64,000 nt of DNA from Vanilla planifolia. Taxonomy: Eukaryota > Streptophyta > Magnoliopsida > Asparagales > Orchidaceae. Made by a program: the position numbers and the translations under genes. A model generated the notes under the pieces. It was not told where the DNA came from and did not search any database. It saw only the letters and a program-made list of their open reading frames with translations. Below are positions 12,018 to 26,640 of the stretch, in pieces. Position 1 is the first letter of the stretch. Each line of letters starts with the position of its first letter. The stretch covers positions 9,257,653 through 9,321,652 of the forward strand of contig CM043868.1 in assembly GCA_023846275.1 (NCBI GenBank), written 5' to 3'.

Positions 12018-15000
12018 ATTTCTCTCTAAAACTTTGTGATGTTGTCATGTGTTAATGGATGCTATTTCGCTTGTTGAGTTCCCAAGTATTTCGAGATAGA
12101 ATAAGAAAGCTTGCAATTTTATGGTAAAAATAATGTTTTGATCTTCTAATTAGTTCGCCTCAGTTATTTGGGTCTTTATTGAAATTAATTTCAACACATA
12201 GGCTTTTACAATTTGCCTATCTTAAAAGGTTATGATAATTCTTTCTTCTTCTAGATTAAGAATTATGTTGGCATATAGATCAATTCATTGGTGATGAAAA
12301 AGAAAACATCACAATATGAAGTAAAACTCCAAAAATATTAATGGTGATTTAAATGGTTATAACTATTATAACAAATTTTAGTTTATGTTCATAACTATTA
12401 TATAACACATGCCTAATCCCTTTTGCAAGGTAATATTTTTAAAGACCTCATTATTTGATTTGATAAAAACTTTAAATAACAACATAAAAACTTATATGAT
12501 ATTTTCACTAAAATAAATTGACATGGATGTCATTAAAATTTATGTAATATCAAGATGTCGATCATTTGGAAATTTACAATAAAAATAAAAACTAAGAGAG
12601 ATATCATTGAACTATGTTAAGAAAAATCGAGATAAATTTTCTATAGTATTGAAATATAGCTTTTTACTGTTTTTCAAAAATATAATTATTTAAATAACCA
12701 CATAATCTTATCTATTGGGTATCATCATTATGTAAGACATATTTGTATTTGTAGATGTAAGGCTTGCTACTTATGAGAAAGTATTAACCATAGTGATATA
12801 TTTGTCAAACATGACTACCTAGTTGGCTGCTTAAGAGGAAGTGAGGTCTCGAAGCACCTCAAGACTGATGAAGTCGTTGAGGTATCAAGATGCTAGCCTT
12901 GAATAATTTACTCTATAAAGTCCTAAGCTAGGATCATGGGTGCTAAAAGGCATGATATGGTCTTGAGATATTAATTGCTCAAGTAGATTCTCTCTTGAAC
13001 TAAGCATCAAGTTTTGGAGACAATCAACCACATTCAAAAGAAAATTAGCAAAAACTTTCCTATGAGTATCATTGCCTTTCCTTCTTTATCACCAAATGTT
13101 ATTTGCACACCTTTCGTTTGTACATCCATTCTTAATAACGAGGCCCAATACAAATATAGATTGTATAATATGTAGCTATCAAAGGTATTTTGTTAGTTAT
13201 TCATTTAAAAAAAATATTGACACTTCTACCTACAATTCCCCAAGTACAACAATTTAATTAAAATATATTATTGTGATAATTTTGTCATAACTAAAAAAAA
13301 AATGTACACATCTCAAATGTTTTCTAAAACAAACCACTAATAAAACTATAGCAATGATCATTTATTCTTAAACTTTCTTATTAAAAATTTCAAAAATTAT
13401 CATAAATTAGCTAGCTTATATAGAAATACTCAAGTAGTCTTATTAATTATTAACATTTCATAATCAGATCACCATCGAAAATTCACAAAAATTGAAATAA
13501 GAAGATAAACACAATAGCATCACAACACAAAAGATTGATGTAGAAACCTTGTATGGTAAAACCAAATTCGAGAGAAGCCCAAGAATAAGGGTAGCATTCA
13601 AAAACCTTAGATTGACTAAAAACTAAAATCCTTGATGGATAAAGGTGACTTATTGCCACTTAGCAACTTATTAAGTAAGTGATTTCAAAGATTCATGAAG
13701 AAATATCTTTGATCCATAAATATAGGAGTTCTTTATTAACAAAAATAAGTTATAGAATAAAGTTGTGGTATTAAAGCAAAATTGGAGATATAATGTTGGC
13801 AAATTAAGGTGGATGAAAGTATGACAATGGTGTGAAGAAAACAAAGCACTAGAGAAGAATAATACTAAAAGAGTTTCGAGTGAAACAATAGTTAAAGTAA
13901 AACTAGAATTGTACGATCCTATTGGATTCATTAGGTGCCTTTAGAGAGCATTGTGAGGAACCCATAGTCAGAATGAATAAGAATGTGGTTAATGTGGTGG
14001 CGTCAAGGATGGAATAGTTACACTTGATAGACATGATGGCATTTCAAAATGTGGTTGGGTTATTAATGCTAATGTTAATCAAGAAAAATTTAAAACTCAT
14101 TTGCTAATTGAGGTAGAGATATACCACATTTTAAAAAAGAGGGCATTGATAATTTCATGTGACTTGCATCAACACTAAAAAATAGATTGACTCAAATAGG
14201 ATATGTTTCTACTCATTATCATCAACATGAGAGACTATATTGCAATGCTAGTATAAAATAAATCTTCATCACATAAATTGCACCTAAATGGGACTATCAT
14301 AAATAAAAGCTTTGTCTTTTGCTTTTCTGCCTTCACCTACAATCAAGATGTTGATGTAATTTCTTTTGTATAAAAACAATTCTCCTCTCCCTATGTGCTC
14401 AACTTCTTTCACTCATCTTCCATGGACATTATATCTTTGTTATTTATGGTATATGTGATTGCTTACACATAGGATAAAATAAATATAAACTCTTTAGATA
14501 AATAAATGAATAAATGGAAGGAGATAATTTTAATGGGTAATGATATATGATTCAATATCAAAAAATACAATAATATATTATACATCTTATCTCAAAATTA
14601 GTTAACAATGAAAGCAAATCCAAAAGCTTGAAGTAAGTGATAATGGCTAACCAATATGGTTTCTTTGAGAAATACGCCTTTTTCATGGGATGCATAAATG
14701 TTCTTCTTTTAATAAATAAAATAATTAGGGTTGAGAATATGGTCTATTATGTTTGTCATTAACTTTGTGTTTATCAACTTTTAGCTTTTTCTATTTTTCT
14801 TACTAAATGAAACCTTATACCTCTTGCTTCCTCATTTTTATTTAATTAATGAAGAAAATTAGGAATATTAATTTAGCTACCCTAGGTCATGACTATGTCT
14901 ATTCTCTTTAATATGGCTAAACTAACTTGAGAAAGAAATTAAACAATGATAATACTTCTCCTTCATCATCCATCCTTTCTTCTTCCTTGGGTAATAAGAA

Positions 15001-18000
15001 ACCAAACTCTTTTTTACGTAACTGTTTATGCACCATTCATATTCTTTCATAATCTTCTTTGCTCACATATTTCAGGCGAAGTATATGAAAAACAGGTTGG
15101 CCTGGGACGTTATTATCATGTCTTCTATGAAGGATGTTTGACAAATTTCGAGATAGGGGATCAGGGGGAAGAGGCCTCAAATTTGTATCTCGAGGTTGCA
15201 TATACTCGAGTCAAGGATTATTTGAAGCGTTATCTATGAATTTCTCTCTAAAACTTTGTGATGTTGTCATGTGTTAATGGATGCTATTTCGCTTGTTGAG
15301 TTCCCAAGTATTTCGAGATAGAATAAGAAAGCTTGCAATTTTATGGTAAAAATAATGTATTGATCTTCTAATTAGTTTGCCTCAGTTGTTTGGGTCATTA
15401 TTGAAATTAAGTTCAACACATAAGCTTTTATAATTTGAATATCTTAAAAGGTTATGATATTTCTTTCTTCTTCTAGATTAAGAATAATGTTGGCGCATAG
15501 ATCAATTCATTGGTGATGAAAAAGAAAACATCATAATATGAAGTAAAATTATGAAAATATTAATGGTGATCTAAATGGTTATAACTATTATATAACACAT
15601 TTTATGATTATAACTATTATATAACATATCCCTAATCCCTTTTGCAATGTAATATTTTTAAAGACCTTAAGTATTTGATTTGATAAAATCTTTAAATAAC
15701 AACATAAAAAATTATATGATATTTTCACTAAAATAAATAGATATTGATGTTATTAAAATTTATGTAATATCAAGATATTGATCACTTGGAAATTTACAAT
15801 AAGAATAAAAAGCTATACTGATATCATCTAACCGTGCTAAGAAAAATATAGATAAATTTTATATAATATTGAAATATGGCTTTTTAATGTTTTCGAAAAT
15901 GATAATTAATTAAAGAACCACATAAACTTATCTATTCGGTGTCATCATTATGTAAGACATATTTGTATTTGTAGAATTTAAGACTTGTCACTTATGAGAA
16001 AGTGTTAACCATAGTGGATAAATTTGTCAAACATGACTACCTAGTTGGCTGCTTAAGAGGAAGTGAGGTCTCTAAGCACCTCAAGATTGATGAAGTTGTT
16101 GAGGCATCAAGATGCTTAACTTGAATAGTTTACTTTATAAAGTCCTAAGCTAGAATCATGGGTGCTAAAAGGCATGATATGGTCTTCAAATATTAATTGC
16201 TCAAGTAGATTTGATCCACGATCACAAAAACAAGTGTAGAACCTTCACCATTTTTTAGATCCATTGTTCCTTTTAGGAAGTTAGCTCGCTAAAGAAAAAT
16301 GGTATTTATGTAAAAAATAGTTCTCTATAGAAACTAATTGCTAAGCATCAAGTTTTGGAGACAATCAGCCACATTCAAAAGAAAATTAGAAAAAACTTTT
16401 CTATGAGTATCTTTGCCTTTCCTCCTTTATCACCAAATGTTATTTGCACATCTTCCATTTGTAAATCCATTCTTAATAACAAGGCCCAATACGAATATAG
16501 ATTGTTTAATATGTAGCTATCAAAGGTATTTTGTTAGCTATTCATTTAAAAAAAATATTGACACTTCTAGCTACAATTCCCTAAGACAACCATTAAATTA
16601 AAATTGATTATTGTGATAATTCTATCATAACTAATAACAAAATGTATACATCTCAAATGTTTTCTAAAACAAACCACTAATAAAACTATAGAAATGATAA
16701 TTTATTCCTAAACTATTTTATAGAAAATTTCAAAAATTATCATAAATTAGCTAGCTTATATAGAAATACTCAAGTAGTCTTATTAATTATTAACATTTCA
16801 TAATCAGATCACCATCTAAAAATCACAAAAATTTAAAATAAGAAGATAGACACAATTGCATCACAACACAAAAGATTGATACAGAAACCTAGTAAGATAA
16901 AACCAAATTTGAGAGAAGCCCAAGAATAAGGATTGGCATTAAAACCTTAGAGGGACTAAAAACTAAAATCCTTGATGGATAAAGGAGATTTATTGCCACT
17001 TAACAACTTAGTAGACAAGTGATTGCCAAGATTCATGAAGAATATCTTTGTTCCATAAGTAGAGTTATTTTATTAACAAAAATAAGTTATAAAATAAATT
17101 TGTGATATTAAAGAAAATTAGAGATACAATGTTGGCAAACTAAGGTGGTTGAAAGTATGAAAATGATGTGAAGAAAACAAAGCACTAGAGAAGAGTACTA
17201 CTAAAAGAGTTCCCAGTGAAACAATAGTTAAAGTTAAACTAGAATTGAATGATGCTGTTGGATTCATTAGGAACTTTTAGAGAGCACTGTCATGAAACCA
17301 TAGTAAGAATGAATAAGGATGTGGTTAATGTGGTGGTGGCAAGGATGGAATAGTTACACTTGATAGACATGATGGCCTTTCAAAATGTGCTTGGGTTATT
17401 AATGTTAATGTTAATCAAGAAAATTTTAATACTCATTTGCTAATTAAGGTAGAGATATACCACATTTTAACAAAGAGGGCATTGACAATTTCACGTGACT
17501 TGCATCAATACTATAAAATAGATTGACTCAAATAAAATATGTTTCTACTCATTATCATCAACATAAGAGACTATATTACAATGCTAATATAAAATAAATC
17601 TTCATCACATAAATTGTACCCAAATGAGACCATTATAGACAAAAGCTTTTGTTTTGCTTGTCTGTCTTCGCCTACAATCAAGTTGTTGATGTAATTTCTT
17701 TTGTGTAAAAACAATTATTCTCTCACTCATCTTCCATATTATGGACATTATATCTTTGTTATTTATGGTGTATGTGATTGCTTGCAAATAGAATAAAATA
17801 AAGATAAACTCTTTAGATAAATAAATGAATAAATAGAAGAAGATAAATTTAATGGGTAATGATAAATTATTCATTCTCAAAAAATACAATAATGTGTCAT
17901 ACATCTTATTTCAAAATTAGTTAACAATGAGAGCAAATCCAAAAGCTTGAAGTAAGTGATAATTGCAAAACATTATAGTTTCTCTGAGAAATACCCCTTT

Positions 18001-18334
18001 TTCATAGGATGCATAACTATTCTTCTTTTAATATATAACAATTAGGGTTGAGAATATGGCATATTATGTTTGTCATTAACTTTGTGCTTCATCAACTTTT
18101 AGCTTTTTCTATTTTTCTTGATAAATGAAACCTTACCTCTCTTGCTTCCTCCTTTTTATTTCACCAATGAAGAAAATTAGGAATATTAATTTAGCTACCC
18201 TAGGTCATGATTATGTCCATTCTTTCTAATATAAATAAACTACCTTTCTCCATCCATCCTTTCTTCTTCATTGGGTAATGAGAAACCAAACTTTTTTACA
18301 GAATTGTTTATACACCATTCATACTCTTTCATAA
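11840..18334. repeat. 3221-bp tandem duplication of PLR exon 4 and downstream DNA (D block)
   Basis: The segment 11840-15060 (end of intron 3, exon 4, 3'UTR and about 3 kb downstream) is followed directly by a second copy at 15061-18334. The junction CTTCTTT/GCTCACAT at 15057-15061 shows a short CTTT overlap between the end of D (compare 18331) and the intron sequence at 11836. Except for the two copies of exon 4 there is no gene. The D sequence recurs at 29282-31960, 51400-54600 and 59955-62315. By eye 12018, 15240 and 51400 form one subfamily, and 29282 and 59955 form another. Confidence 0.88.
15076..15239 (+). pseudogene. Duplicated terminal PLR exon (exon 4')
   Basis: This is a complete copy of PLR exon 4, from an intact ATATTTCAG acceptor (ending 15075) through YEGCLTNFEIGDQGEEASNL to the stop at 15237-15239. 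It differs from the upstream exon at a few bases and ends KRYL, where exon 4 ends KRYV. Leu is also seen in the two decayed copies. There is no exon 1-3 in front of it. It is probably an inert by-product of the tandem duplication. It keeps the acceptor and frame needed to serve as an alternative last exon for the gene that ends at 12017, so the pseudogene label is an inference. Confidence 0.85.
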
Positions 18335-20225
18335 TCTTCTTTTTCCTTATCATCAGGTACAAGGAATATGCAAATTATTAGCTTAGTTACTATACAATCA
18401 AACCTTATTTCTATTGTCATAATTAAGTTATGAGTTTCAAAAATTAATTAAAGTTTAGAGATATATAAGACTTTCAAATTAAGGGTGTAAGAAACTATCT
18501 ATAATTGTTAATAAAAAAATTAATTTGTTCAATCATATTAATTGGACTAGAAAAGCTTGAAAATGTTAAACTTTATTACTAAAATTTCTATTCCTACTCT
18601 CATTCTACTCTCTTATCAGCCCTTGTTATTCCCATTTGTCCCTTGATTATCCTCTTCTTCTCTCTAACAATCTTTCTTATTTTATCAATCAATTTGTTAC
18701 AATGCTCCTTTTCTATATTATCAATTGTCACATCTCTCTTACCATTCATTTTCTTTCCTTTTTCACTCCAATTGGAATTAAGGCTCCAACAAATTAACTA
18801 TTTTCTCTCTCTATTTGTAGTCCCTTTCTTAAGTTGTCACTTATCTTCGTTTAGGGATGTCTTTACCAATATGAGAATAGTGTTTCCTCTTTCGTTGGTC
18901 ATTTCTCCTTAGGAGTCATTGTCATTCTTATTGTCTTTAGAACTAATAGTGTCCCATCTTTAGTGTTGATTATGTTGTCACTAAAATTACAAGACATTGT
19001 CAAGATTTGCAAAAACGACCACCTATGGTGGGATCATCTTCTCACCTTTGGTGACTTTAATTGTTAACAAAGTTATGTTATTAATTACATCTTTTACATG
19101 TTTTAATTCATTATAAATATATGTAATTATATAAATCACTTTGTTGGTATAGATTAATAACATATTTAACATGGATTTCTTAATCCTTAAAGTAGGCTAA
19201 ATATATATTAAACAATGTAAGATGATATTTTATGAGATAAAGTGTTCTTACTTAAATGCAATATCTAGATTTATTTTATTATATTGTAGATCAAATGACT
19301 TAAGGATTTTGTGGGAGCTTAGATTAAAGAATATTATAGGTTTAATTAAAATTATATAATTTGTTTGATTTAATAATGATATATAATAATCACTTTCTAT
19401 GCCTTTTTCTCTTTAGATGTAACACATGAGCAAGTTAATTTGCATGTTTAGCTTATTCTATTAATCAAACCTTATTTATATGTTATTATTGCATATTTTG
19501 AGCAAATGAAATGTCGAAAATATGCACAATTACAAATAAACAAATGTAGCTTTGCTCGTACTAACTTCTGTTGGGTCCTGAGAAGATACACTAAGAGAGG
19601 GACTAAATTGCTATTAAAAGATTTAAAAAACAAATTCTTTTGATAAACTAAAAAATAAATAAATATTTTAAAACTACCTTATATAATATCACACCCCTAC
19701 TTGATTTCTTTCAAGATTATCAAGTAGAGTACCTTTTAATAGCTATAATAGAATAATCAAATGCAATAAAAATAAAAAACATGATAAGTAGTTAATGAAA
19801 TATAAGTTTTTTAGATGATTTGACTTAACCTTAAGCCTACATCCATCACCATGCTCCTACTTAAGTGTTATTACACTAATCACTCCATAACTAAGAGAAG
19901 AAACCCGATCAAAAGTTGAGATTTTTCACAAATCATCTACAACCCCAATCTACTCAACACTATCCAATCATGAGCTCGACAAATCCTTTTCAAATTAAAC
20001 AAGCCAAAGATATAACCAAGAGAAACAAATCAAATGTAACAATATGAAACACTTCACACAATAGTGAACAAATATACAATTACAAGTGGTTAATTATAAA
20101 TTGAATAATAATATTACAAACATTTCTAATAGCTTTGTGATGAGCAAAGATAATGTAGTTTTTAATTTCTTTAACTCTTAAGCTATCTTGCTTTATGTTG
20201 CTTATAAATTACCTTCTTAGAGACT
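18335..20225. repeat. A block, second copy (unit 1)
   Basis: This matches the start of the window: the 79-codon ORF region is at about 18860-19070 but its frame is broken by a stop after ISP. It is followed by the same LTR terminus (TGTTGGGTCCTGAGAAG near 19570). The match ends at about 20225, inside the LTR, where a different sequence begins. No gene is seen. Confidence 0.7.
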
Positions 20226-22715
20226 AAGCTTGGACTGCTCTAGACCTGAGTCGATACACGCCAACATGCCGATCAGCATCGACTCTCACCGAGATGCACC
20301 ATAGATGTCAACTAGAGTTGAACATCACCGACACGCACTGATCCACTCTTGGCTCTTGACCTTGTGATGATAAGATCACAGGTAGCTTAAGTAATTAGTA
20401 TCAAATAATTTAGTTTTAGGTATACTTAAATAAAGCTTAGGTTAGCTTTGGTTTAAGCTAAATTAATACCTAGGTTTTGATTTTTAGTATAACGAAATCC
20501 TAAAGATGGAATTTAAGATTAGAATGAGAACAAAAGAACTTGTTGAGTCCTTGAGCATGCCTTAGAAAAGGCCTTACACATGTTTGGATCTTAGTTAAAC
20601 ATTAGATGAAGGTTATTCAAGATAAATAACTCAACTTGACCTTAAGAGTGATGCTAGGCTTAGGCAATGGGTTTTTTATTCTCTTTGATGTTAGTTAAAC
20701 TATATACAAAGCTTAAATTATTAAGCAAACCATGAATAATTGGTTGGGCTCTAATGCCATGGGTTGACATTTTAGATGATGATTTAACGACTCATGGAAG
20801 TCCTTTGAGAAGGCTGTAGTGGCTTAGGTTTACTTACATGGCATAAGACTCACTAGTGAAACTGATAAGACTCACCAGTAAAACTCATGCAAACTAAGGT
20901 TGAAAATATTAATCATGGCTTTGCAAAATGTGCCTAAGAGTATAATCCATGGATATATACTTAATTAGATGCTTCTATTATAGCCAAAATAGGTGAGAAG
21001 ATTTTAAAGAGGGTCTCAAATAAGACTAAGGCAAAGATTAAGGGTAAGTGCTGATCATATGCATGAAATTTAGATAGGATAATCCAAAGCAAATGAGTTA
21101 AGGTTTAGAAATAACCTTATGATCCTTAGATAAGTGATTTAAGGTTTCGAGCAAACCCTAAAATCATTCTAAATAGTAGATAAATAACCACAAATAGTTG
21201 ATTTAACAGTGGAAGAAAACATTAGAATTCCCACATAATTGATTAGGGTTTTGGAGAAAACTTTAGAATTTTTAGATATCTAACTAAGGTAATGAAGGGA
21301 GCCTTAGAATGTTCAAATAAGTGAATGGAAGAAAACATGAGAATGCCCACATAATTGATTAGGGTTTTGGAGAAAACATGAGCCTGGATAGGTTGTGATG
21401 ATAAATTGTATTATTGTGAGTATGATAAAAGAGACAAATGTGATGATAACAAGATTGGGATGTAGTGGACCTCATGTATTGGACCTTACCAACAATTGGC
21501 AGGTTAGATTATTAGACTTCTACAAGATTATAGATGTAACAGAGTGCTATTACGATATTCTATAAACTAGGAAATGTGCCAAATTTAATGTGATGTGTCT
21601 TAGTGCCACTAAGACATTCCACTAATAGGGAAATGGGTCAAATGATATGTATTATGGCTTTGTTCCACTAGGACATTCTGTCAATCGAGGAATGTGTCAT
21701 GCAATATGTGTGTTTCTATGTATCAGTAAGAAATTTCATCGGTTAGAGGACGTGTCGTATTATGCGGTGTAACTAAGTGCCATTAAGATATTCCATAAAT
21801 TAGAGAATATACTCAAATATATGGTGTTCTTGGAGTGCCATCAACCAACTCTAAACACCACTAGAGATCATAGATAAGGTGTTTCATATGGTGGTAGAGT
21901 GTTATGTGCTTATTGAGAACCCTTAGAACCTTAAAAAGTTTGGCCTTGTGGTTGGACTTTCTTATTAGAGAGTGCTAGATTATGTAATAATATAAAAATG
22001 CTACCTCTTATGCCATGTATTTGGGTGGACATGGAGGAATTTTTAGATTACTAGTGAGACACTGATATCATATTAGACGCATTACAAGATTATGCTTACG
22101 TTTATAATAAAAATTTGAGAGAAATTATTGGATATTAGCTAAATAATATTTCTTGGAGTTATATCTTAAGGGATAATGATTGATATAATTCTTATATAAT
22201 AGTTTAACTTGGTATGTTAAGATAGTCCTAGATGATATTCCTAATCAATATATTAAATATATTCTACTTATTTTTGTAATAAGGCATTGTCGTTACAAAC
22301 TTATTTTTATAGTATGACTTGAATATTTTTTATTGAGCTCTGTCTCAATCCTTCTTATTTTTACAAGCTACTCCAAAGAGACAAGAACTTAGGAGAGAGT
22401 TGCGAGCTTTTGTGTTGTACATCTAATTTTTCAATATTCTTACTTGTATCTTTGAATTCAATAGTAGTGAAGTTATTTCATTATAACTCAACTATTTATA
22501 CTTTGATAGACTAGGGATGTATTAGCATCTTTTATATTATTCTTATATGCAAGATTTTTTAGCATGTGGATTATTTATAAGTTATGATGTTTCATCGATA
22601 TGGTGGTATACATGGATTGCATTATAGGTTTCTTGAGTACCATGTATGCTAGTGTAGTTGATGGGTTACCCTACTTACAATGAACAAATTCAGTATCCGT
22701 TGGGTGACCAAATGA
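20226..22715 (-). mobile_element. Unclassified retroelement-like remnant, absent from unit 2
   Basis: This sequence interrupts the order of blocks in unit 1 and is missing at the corresponding place in unit 2 (near 55640). GGGCTCTAATGCCA at 20746-20759 reads on the minus strand as a degraded tRNA-Met primer site, which hints at an LTR element on that strand. The region also holds a degenerate array of about 59-bp units (21542-21840) and a direct repeat built on CACATAATTGATTAGGG (about 21230 and 21340). No gag or pol frame remains. Identity and ends are uncertain. Confidence 0.35.
21542..21840 (+). repeat. Degenerate tandem array, about 59-bp units
   Basis: The word GTGCCACTAAGACATTCC and its variants recurs near 21544, 21603, 21661, 21722, 21777 and 21837, each time followed by AGGGAAATGTGTC-like sequence. 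Spacing is 55-60 bp. Tandem arrays of this kind are common in long plant LTRs, which supports a retroelement origin for the surrounding segment. Confidence 0.6.
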
Positions 22716-25700
22716 TAGAGGGTATTATTCATTGATTAAAATTGGGCATCACAATACTTAGTTGAATTTCTAACCAAGTGAGTGAAGGATAGCTAGCTAA
22801 GTACATTGACTGATGCATGAGTTTTATTTCATCTAGAGATTTGATAAAAAAAAAGAAGGTTTAATACTAAAACATTGAGTGTGACACTTGATTATCATAC
22901 TTTTATTCATTTTTTATCTTTTTTTATATGTATGATTTTTTTAAATGACAGGTGTGTTCATACTATCTCATCACTATAGTTATTGATTCCAATGTTTGTC
23001 ATTTTTAGTACGGATACTTTTGTTGCATTTTATAGCTCAACTATATCCTCACATCTTTTGTACATAATTTGAGCCAAAGTCATTGTATGACATTTTTAAT
23101 AGGATTATAGGTTTTTTTATTGAGTAAGATTACTTTGTATGATTTCTTACTATCGAACAAGTTTTAACCATTGCATAAATGTTTGGTTTATACCTTCGAA
23201 TAATTGTTTCTCTTATTGTTTAGAAAAAATGAAATTGAAGTCAGTTTATTAAATGCTTAAACATTAATTCAATAGCTTTAGCTTGAAATTTGGAAGTCCT
23301 TAGCATATGTTAAGCTATACCAAATGTTTATAATGTCATTTAATCAGTATTTGAGTTTGTTTCTATCATGAATTTCAAAGAAAATTCGAGTTGGTTTCTA
23401 TCTTCTATATCTTCTTTCTAGAATGTCTTGGTTACCAAAAAAACTTAATAAGAATTTAATCAAATATACCTTCCAACTTATAGTTTAGTTTTTTAAATAT
23501 GCCTATAATCCTAATCAAGAATTATGCTTTATAAGTTGTAGGGATTTTAAAATTCGTGTTGATCGCTATAAAACTTCCTAAACTTAAAATTTTGCTGAAA
23601 TTATTTTGGAATTTTGACAAAGTTTTGGCTTTTAATTAAACAAGGAAAATAGTTTTAAAAATCTAAAAATGTCCATTTCATTTTCAAACTTTCAAATTTT
23701 ACAGGATCACTGAGTTGCATGCTAAAAACTTGAAAAAAGCCATTATTTAGTAAATTTTAACCATAATAAGTGTGATGAACTCCCCCGGTTAGCATTTACA
23801 AATTAAATCGATCATGTGTCATATCAAGTCGATATCAACATCTTTGGTTGAGTGTCATTGCACCTTATAATCCCATTAATATCCCATGGATCAGATAGAA
23901 TAGCATAATAAAATATAGATGCTTTTAGAGGTTTGTTCACCCAAGACATTTAAACCATAACCCAACTAATGAAGGAAAATTTTCCAATAACTCACACCCC
24001 TTGAAAGATCAATGAACTAAACAACAAAGTCACACATCAAACAAAAAAAATTTTAATGATGACTAAGTGGAAGAATAAGGATAAGAGAGTTCACACACTT
24101 GCCAATCCATTTTTAGGCTCTACAAAACAACACCAAGGGTCTGGGAAGAAGAAAAAAGAGATAACAAATATCATTATAGTCCACATTGCAAAGACATCTA
24201 TGATACTCCCCAACACATTAATGTAGGAGTTCTTATTTTTGATAGCATTTGTATTTGAGAGATGTTTTGGTAATTGTTTAAAGGTCATGGATCATTGCTT
24301 TGATAAGCATGATATGATTGGACACCATCAAGTCAAGTTTTGTCAATATGAAATTAGAAAGGCCATGAAGTATTGGAAGATGAAAGAACATTTATTGATT
24401 TTTTTTCTAAGACTTAAAAAGTTAGAGGAACTTCTAATGAAATAATATCTTCCATTAACTCATAGACTTAGGAAAGACATGAGTAGTGTACAAGAGATTG
24501 CAAACTATATTGGAAGCTCAAAAGTGAACAATAAATTTCTCACTCAATGTTTGTAACCATGTGACAAACATTATGAACACCTTCTAAAGCTCCATCCCAT
24601 GATAAAGTTAAGGCCAATGTAGAAGTTAGTACTTAATAATAATTATGTACATGATTGTGTGATTGTGAGAGGAAAGAACATTATGCATAACATTGTTCAA
24701 ATCAAGATATATTACCTTACTAATTGAACTTATTAGTGAAAAGAATTGTTCTTCCCTTGTGGATCACATTAAAAAAAAAGAGAAGATATTGGTAGTGAGG
24801 ATGACTCAAAAATCTCAAAGAACCTAGTAACTTTAATCCATATGCATGAGTTTTTATCAAAAAGTGAGTCCAATAGTATTGAGAATATGCTAGTTATCCC
24901 TTAAACTCATTGTGATAATAAGAAGTTAATGATAAGATTATTGTAGAGGATGAGTTGAGTGCTACTAAAAAGGGCATTAAAGGAATTATCATTGATATTG
25001 AAGGAGATCATTCTAAAGTTAAAAGAGAGTATATACTACATTTTAAGATAATGAACATATAACTGAGTGAAAATGTCATGCTATTCTTCTAATTGAATGT
25101 AGTTATCTTTTGTAGACACCATATATTTTATATTCCTTTTTTATTTTTCCCTCCAATAATGTTTTGCAAAGTTATTAGTCTAGTTTATAGTATCACTTGA
25201 GATTTTTCTTAAGTACTTAATTTATCATCATCACCACTGCCATTCTATCTCAATCTTTACTAGAAATACAACTTCCAGCATTGCCATGAGATTCATCAAA
25301 TGTTGCTACCTTTAACAATTCAGATATTTTTCTTTTTCTGTACAAATAGAACAATATAGAAGATTTGTTTTTGTGGTATTAGTTATAGGCCATTTTCTTA
25401 AGAAACCACATTAAATGCTTCTTTTATCATTACTTTGAGATTACCATCAAGAAATCTTTTGGAATGAGAGGATCCATTATTTTTTAATGAATCACTTGAT
25501 CTTTAAGATACATCATCACCAATTTGTTAACAATCTCTCACCAAAATTGTAAGAGACCTCCAAGCAGATGGTGGCACAACCATTTTCTATTTTATAATAG
25601 GCAAAGGTGTGATTTTGATAGTTCAACTTCTAGTCAAAGTTGTGTTAATATCAAAGGATTCATTTGTTGTCCAAGTTTTTTCATTCGATTTTCAAATTAT

Positions 25701-26640
25701 TAAGTCATGTTTAGTGACATGAGAGTGTCAATAAAAAATATCCTAAACATTATAGCCTTTATCAAAGATAGAGTTCTACACCCACTTCAAAGATAAATTA
25801 GGGATTCCACTTGTGACATGCTTCTTCAACTAATCATTAAAGACAAGTTTTCTTTTATAAATCATGATAGTTGACAATATAAACACAAGCTACCCAATGA
25901 AATGACTTTTAATGCCAACACTTTTTATTTTTTGAAACTATACCTCTAAATCTTTTGTGATTTGATCATGTATTTGTATATATGTATATATTTTATACCT
26001 TGAGCCATCCTGGAATAGACCCAATGGATAAGGAAATGTTAAAATTATAGTAGGTCAGCTTGTATAGTTTTTAAATTCACTTTGATAATATTGTATAATC
26101 AAATCATCATTTCATATGATTGGAGGAAATATCGTTCATTCGATTGTTATGTCCATCACTTTGGGTGGCTAGTTAACGCCAACTACTTTAGGAAATTACA
26201 AAGCTATCCTATAAAGTTTGTTATAGACTACACTTGGCAATCTCTTAGTCTCATTGGGTCATTAGTTCAAACCACCCTACGTAGTTAACAATCAATCTTA
26301 CTACTTCTTAGTTATATGAGAGTCCACTTTTTGTTGCTCTTATCCTGCTCTGTATTTTCCTTATTGAAGCATGTGTTTTGATTATTCAAAAATGTTATGG
26401 AATCTTTTCAACAAAGAAATAGATAAACTTGATTCTTTGGTGAAGATCATGTGACTCTCTTCCTACACTCATTACATGATTCAAGTGAGTTATCCAAAAG
26501 CTTAAATATTAAGATTCAAGCATCACAACAAAGATCATAGTGTAGCGCTAACTTTTTCATGATCAGAGGTATCTTAGCTCTTCTTTAATCCACCCCTTCC
26601 TTGTTTAGTCCTTTTATTCAGCATTAGTATTACAAAGACT
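22716..26640. repeat. C block, unit 1: anonymous duplicated DNA
   Basis: This matches 55640-59660 over its length, with many small differences. Short ORFs at 24239-24445 and 26082-26288 are not kept open in the other copy, so I do not call them genes. The portion 25800-26340 also matches 7790-8340. The block may derive from an old retroelement, but no domain is convincing. Confidence 0.7.

Noticed and set aside
24239-24445. 68-codon ORF in the C block
   Set aside because: The frame is not kept in the paralogous copy near 57310-57500, and no product is recognisable.
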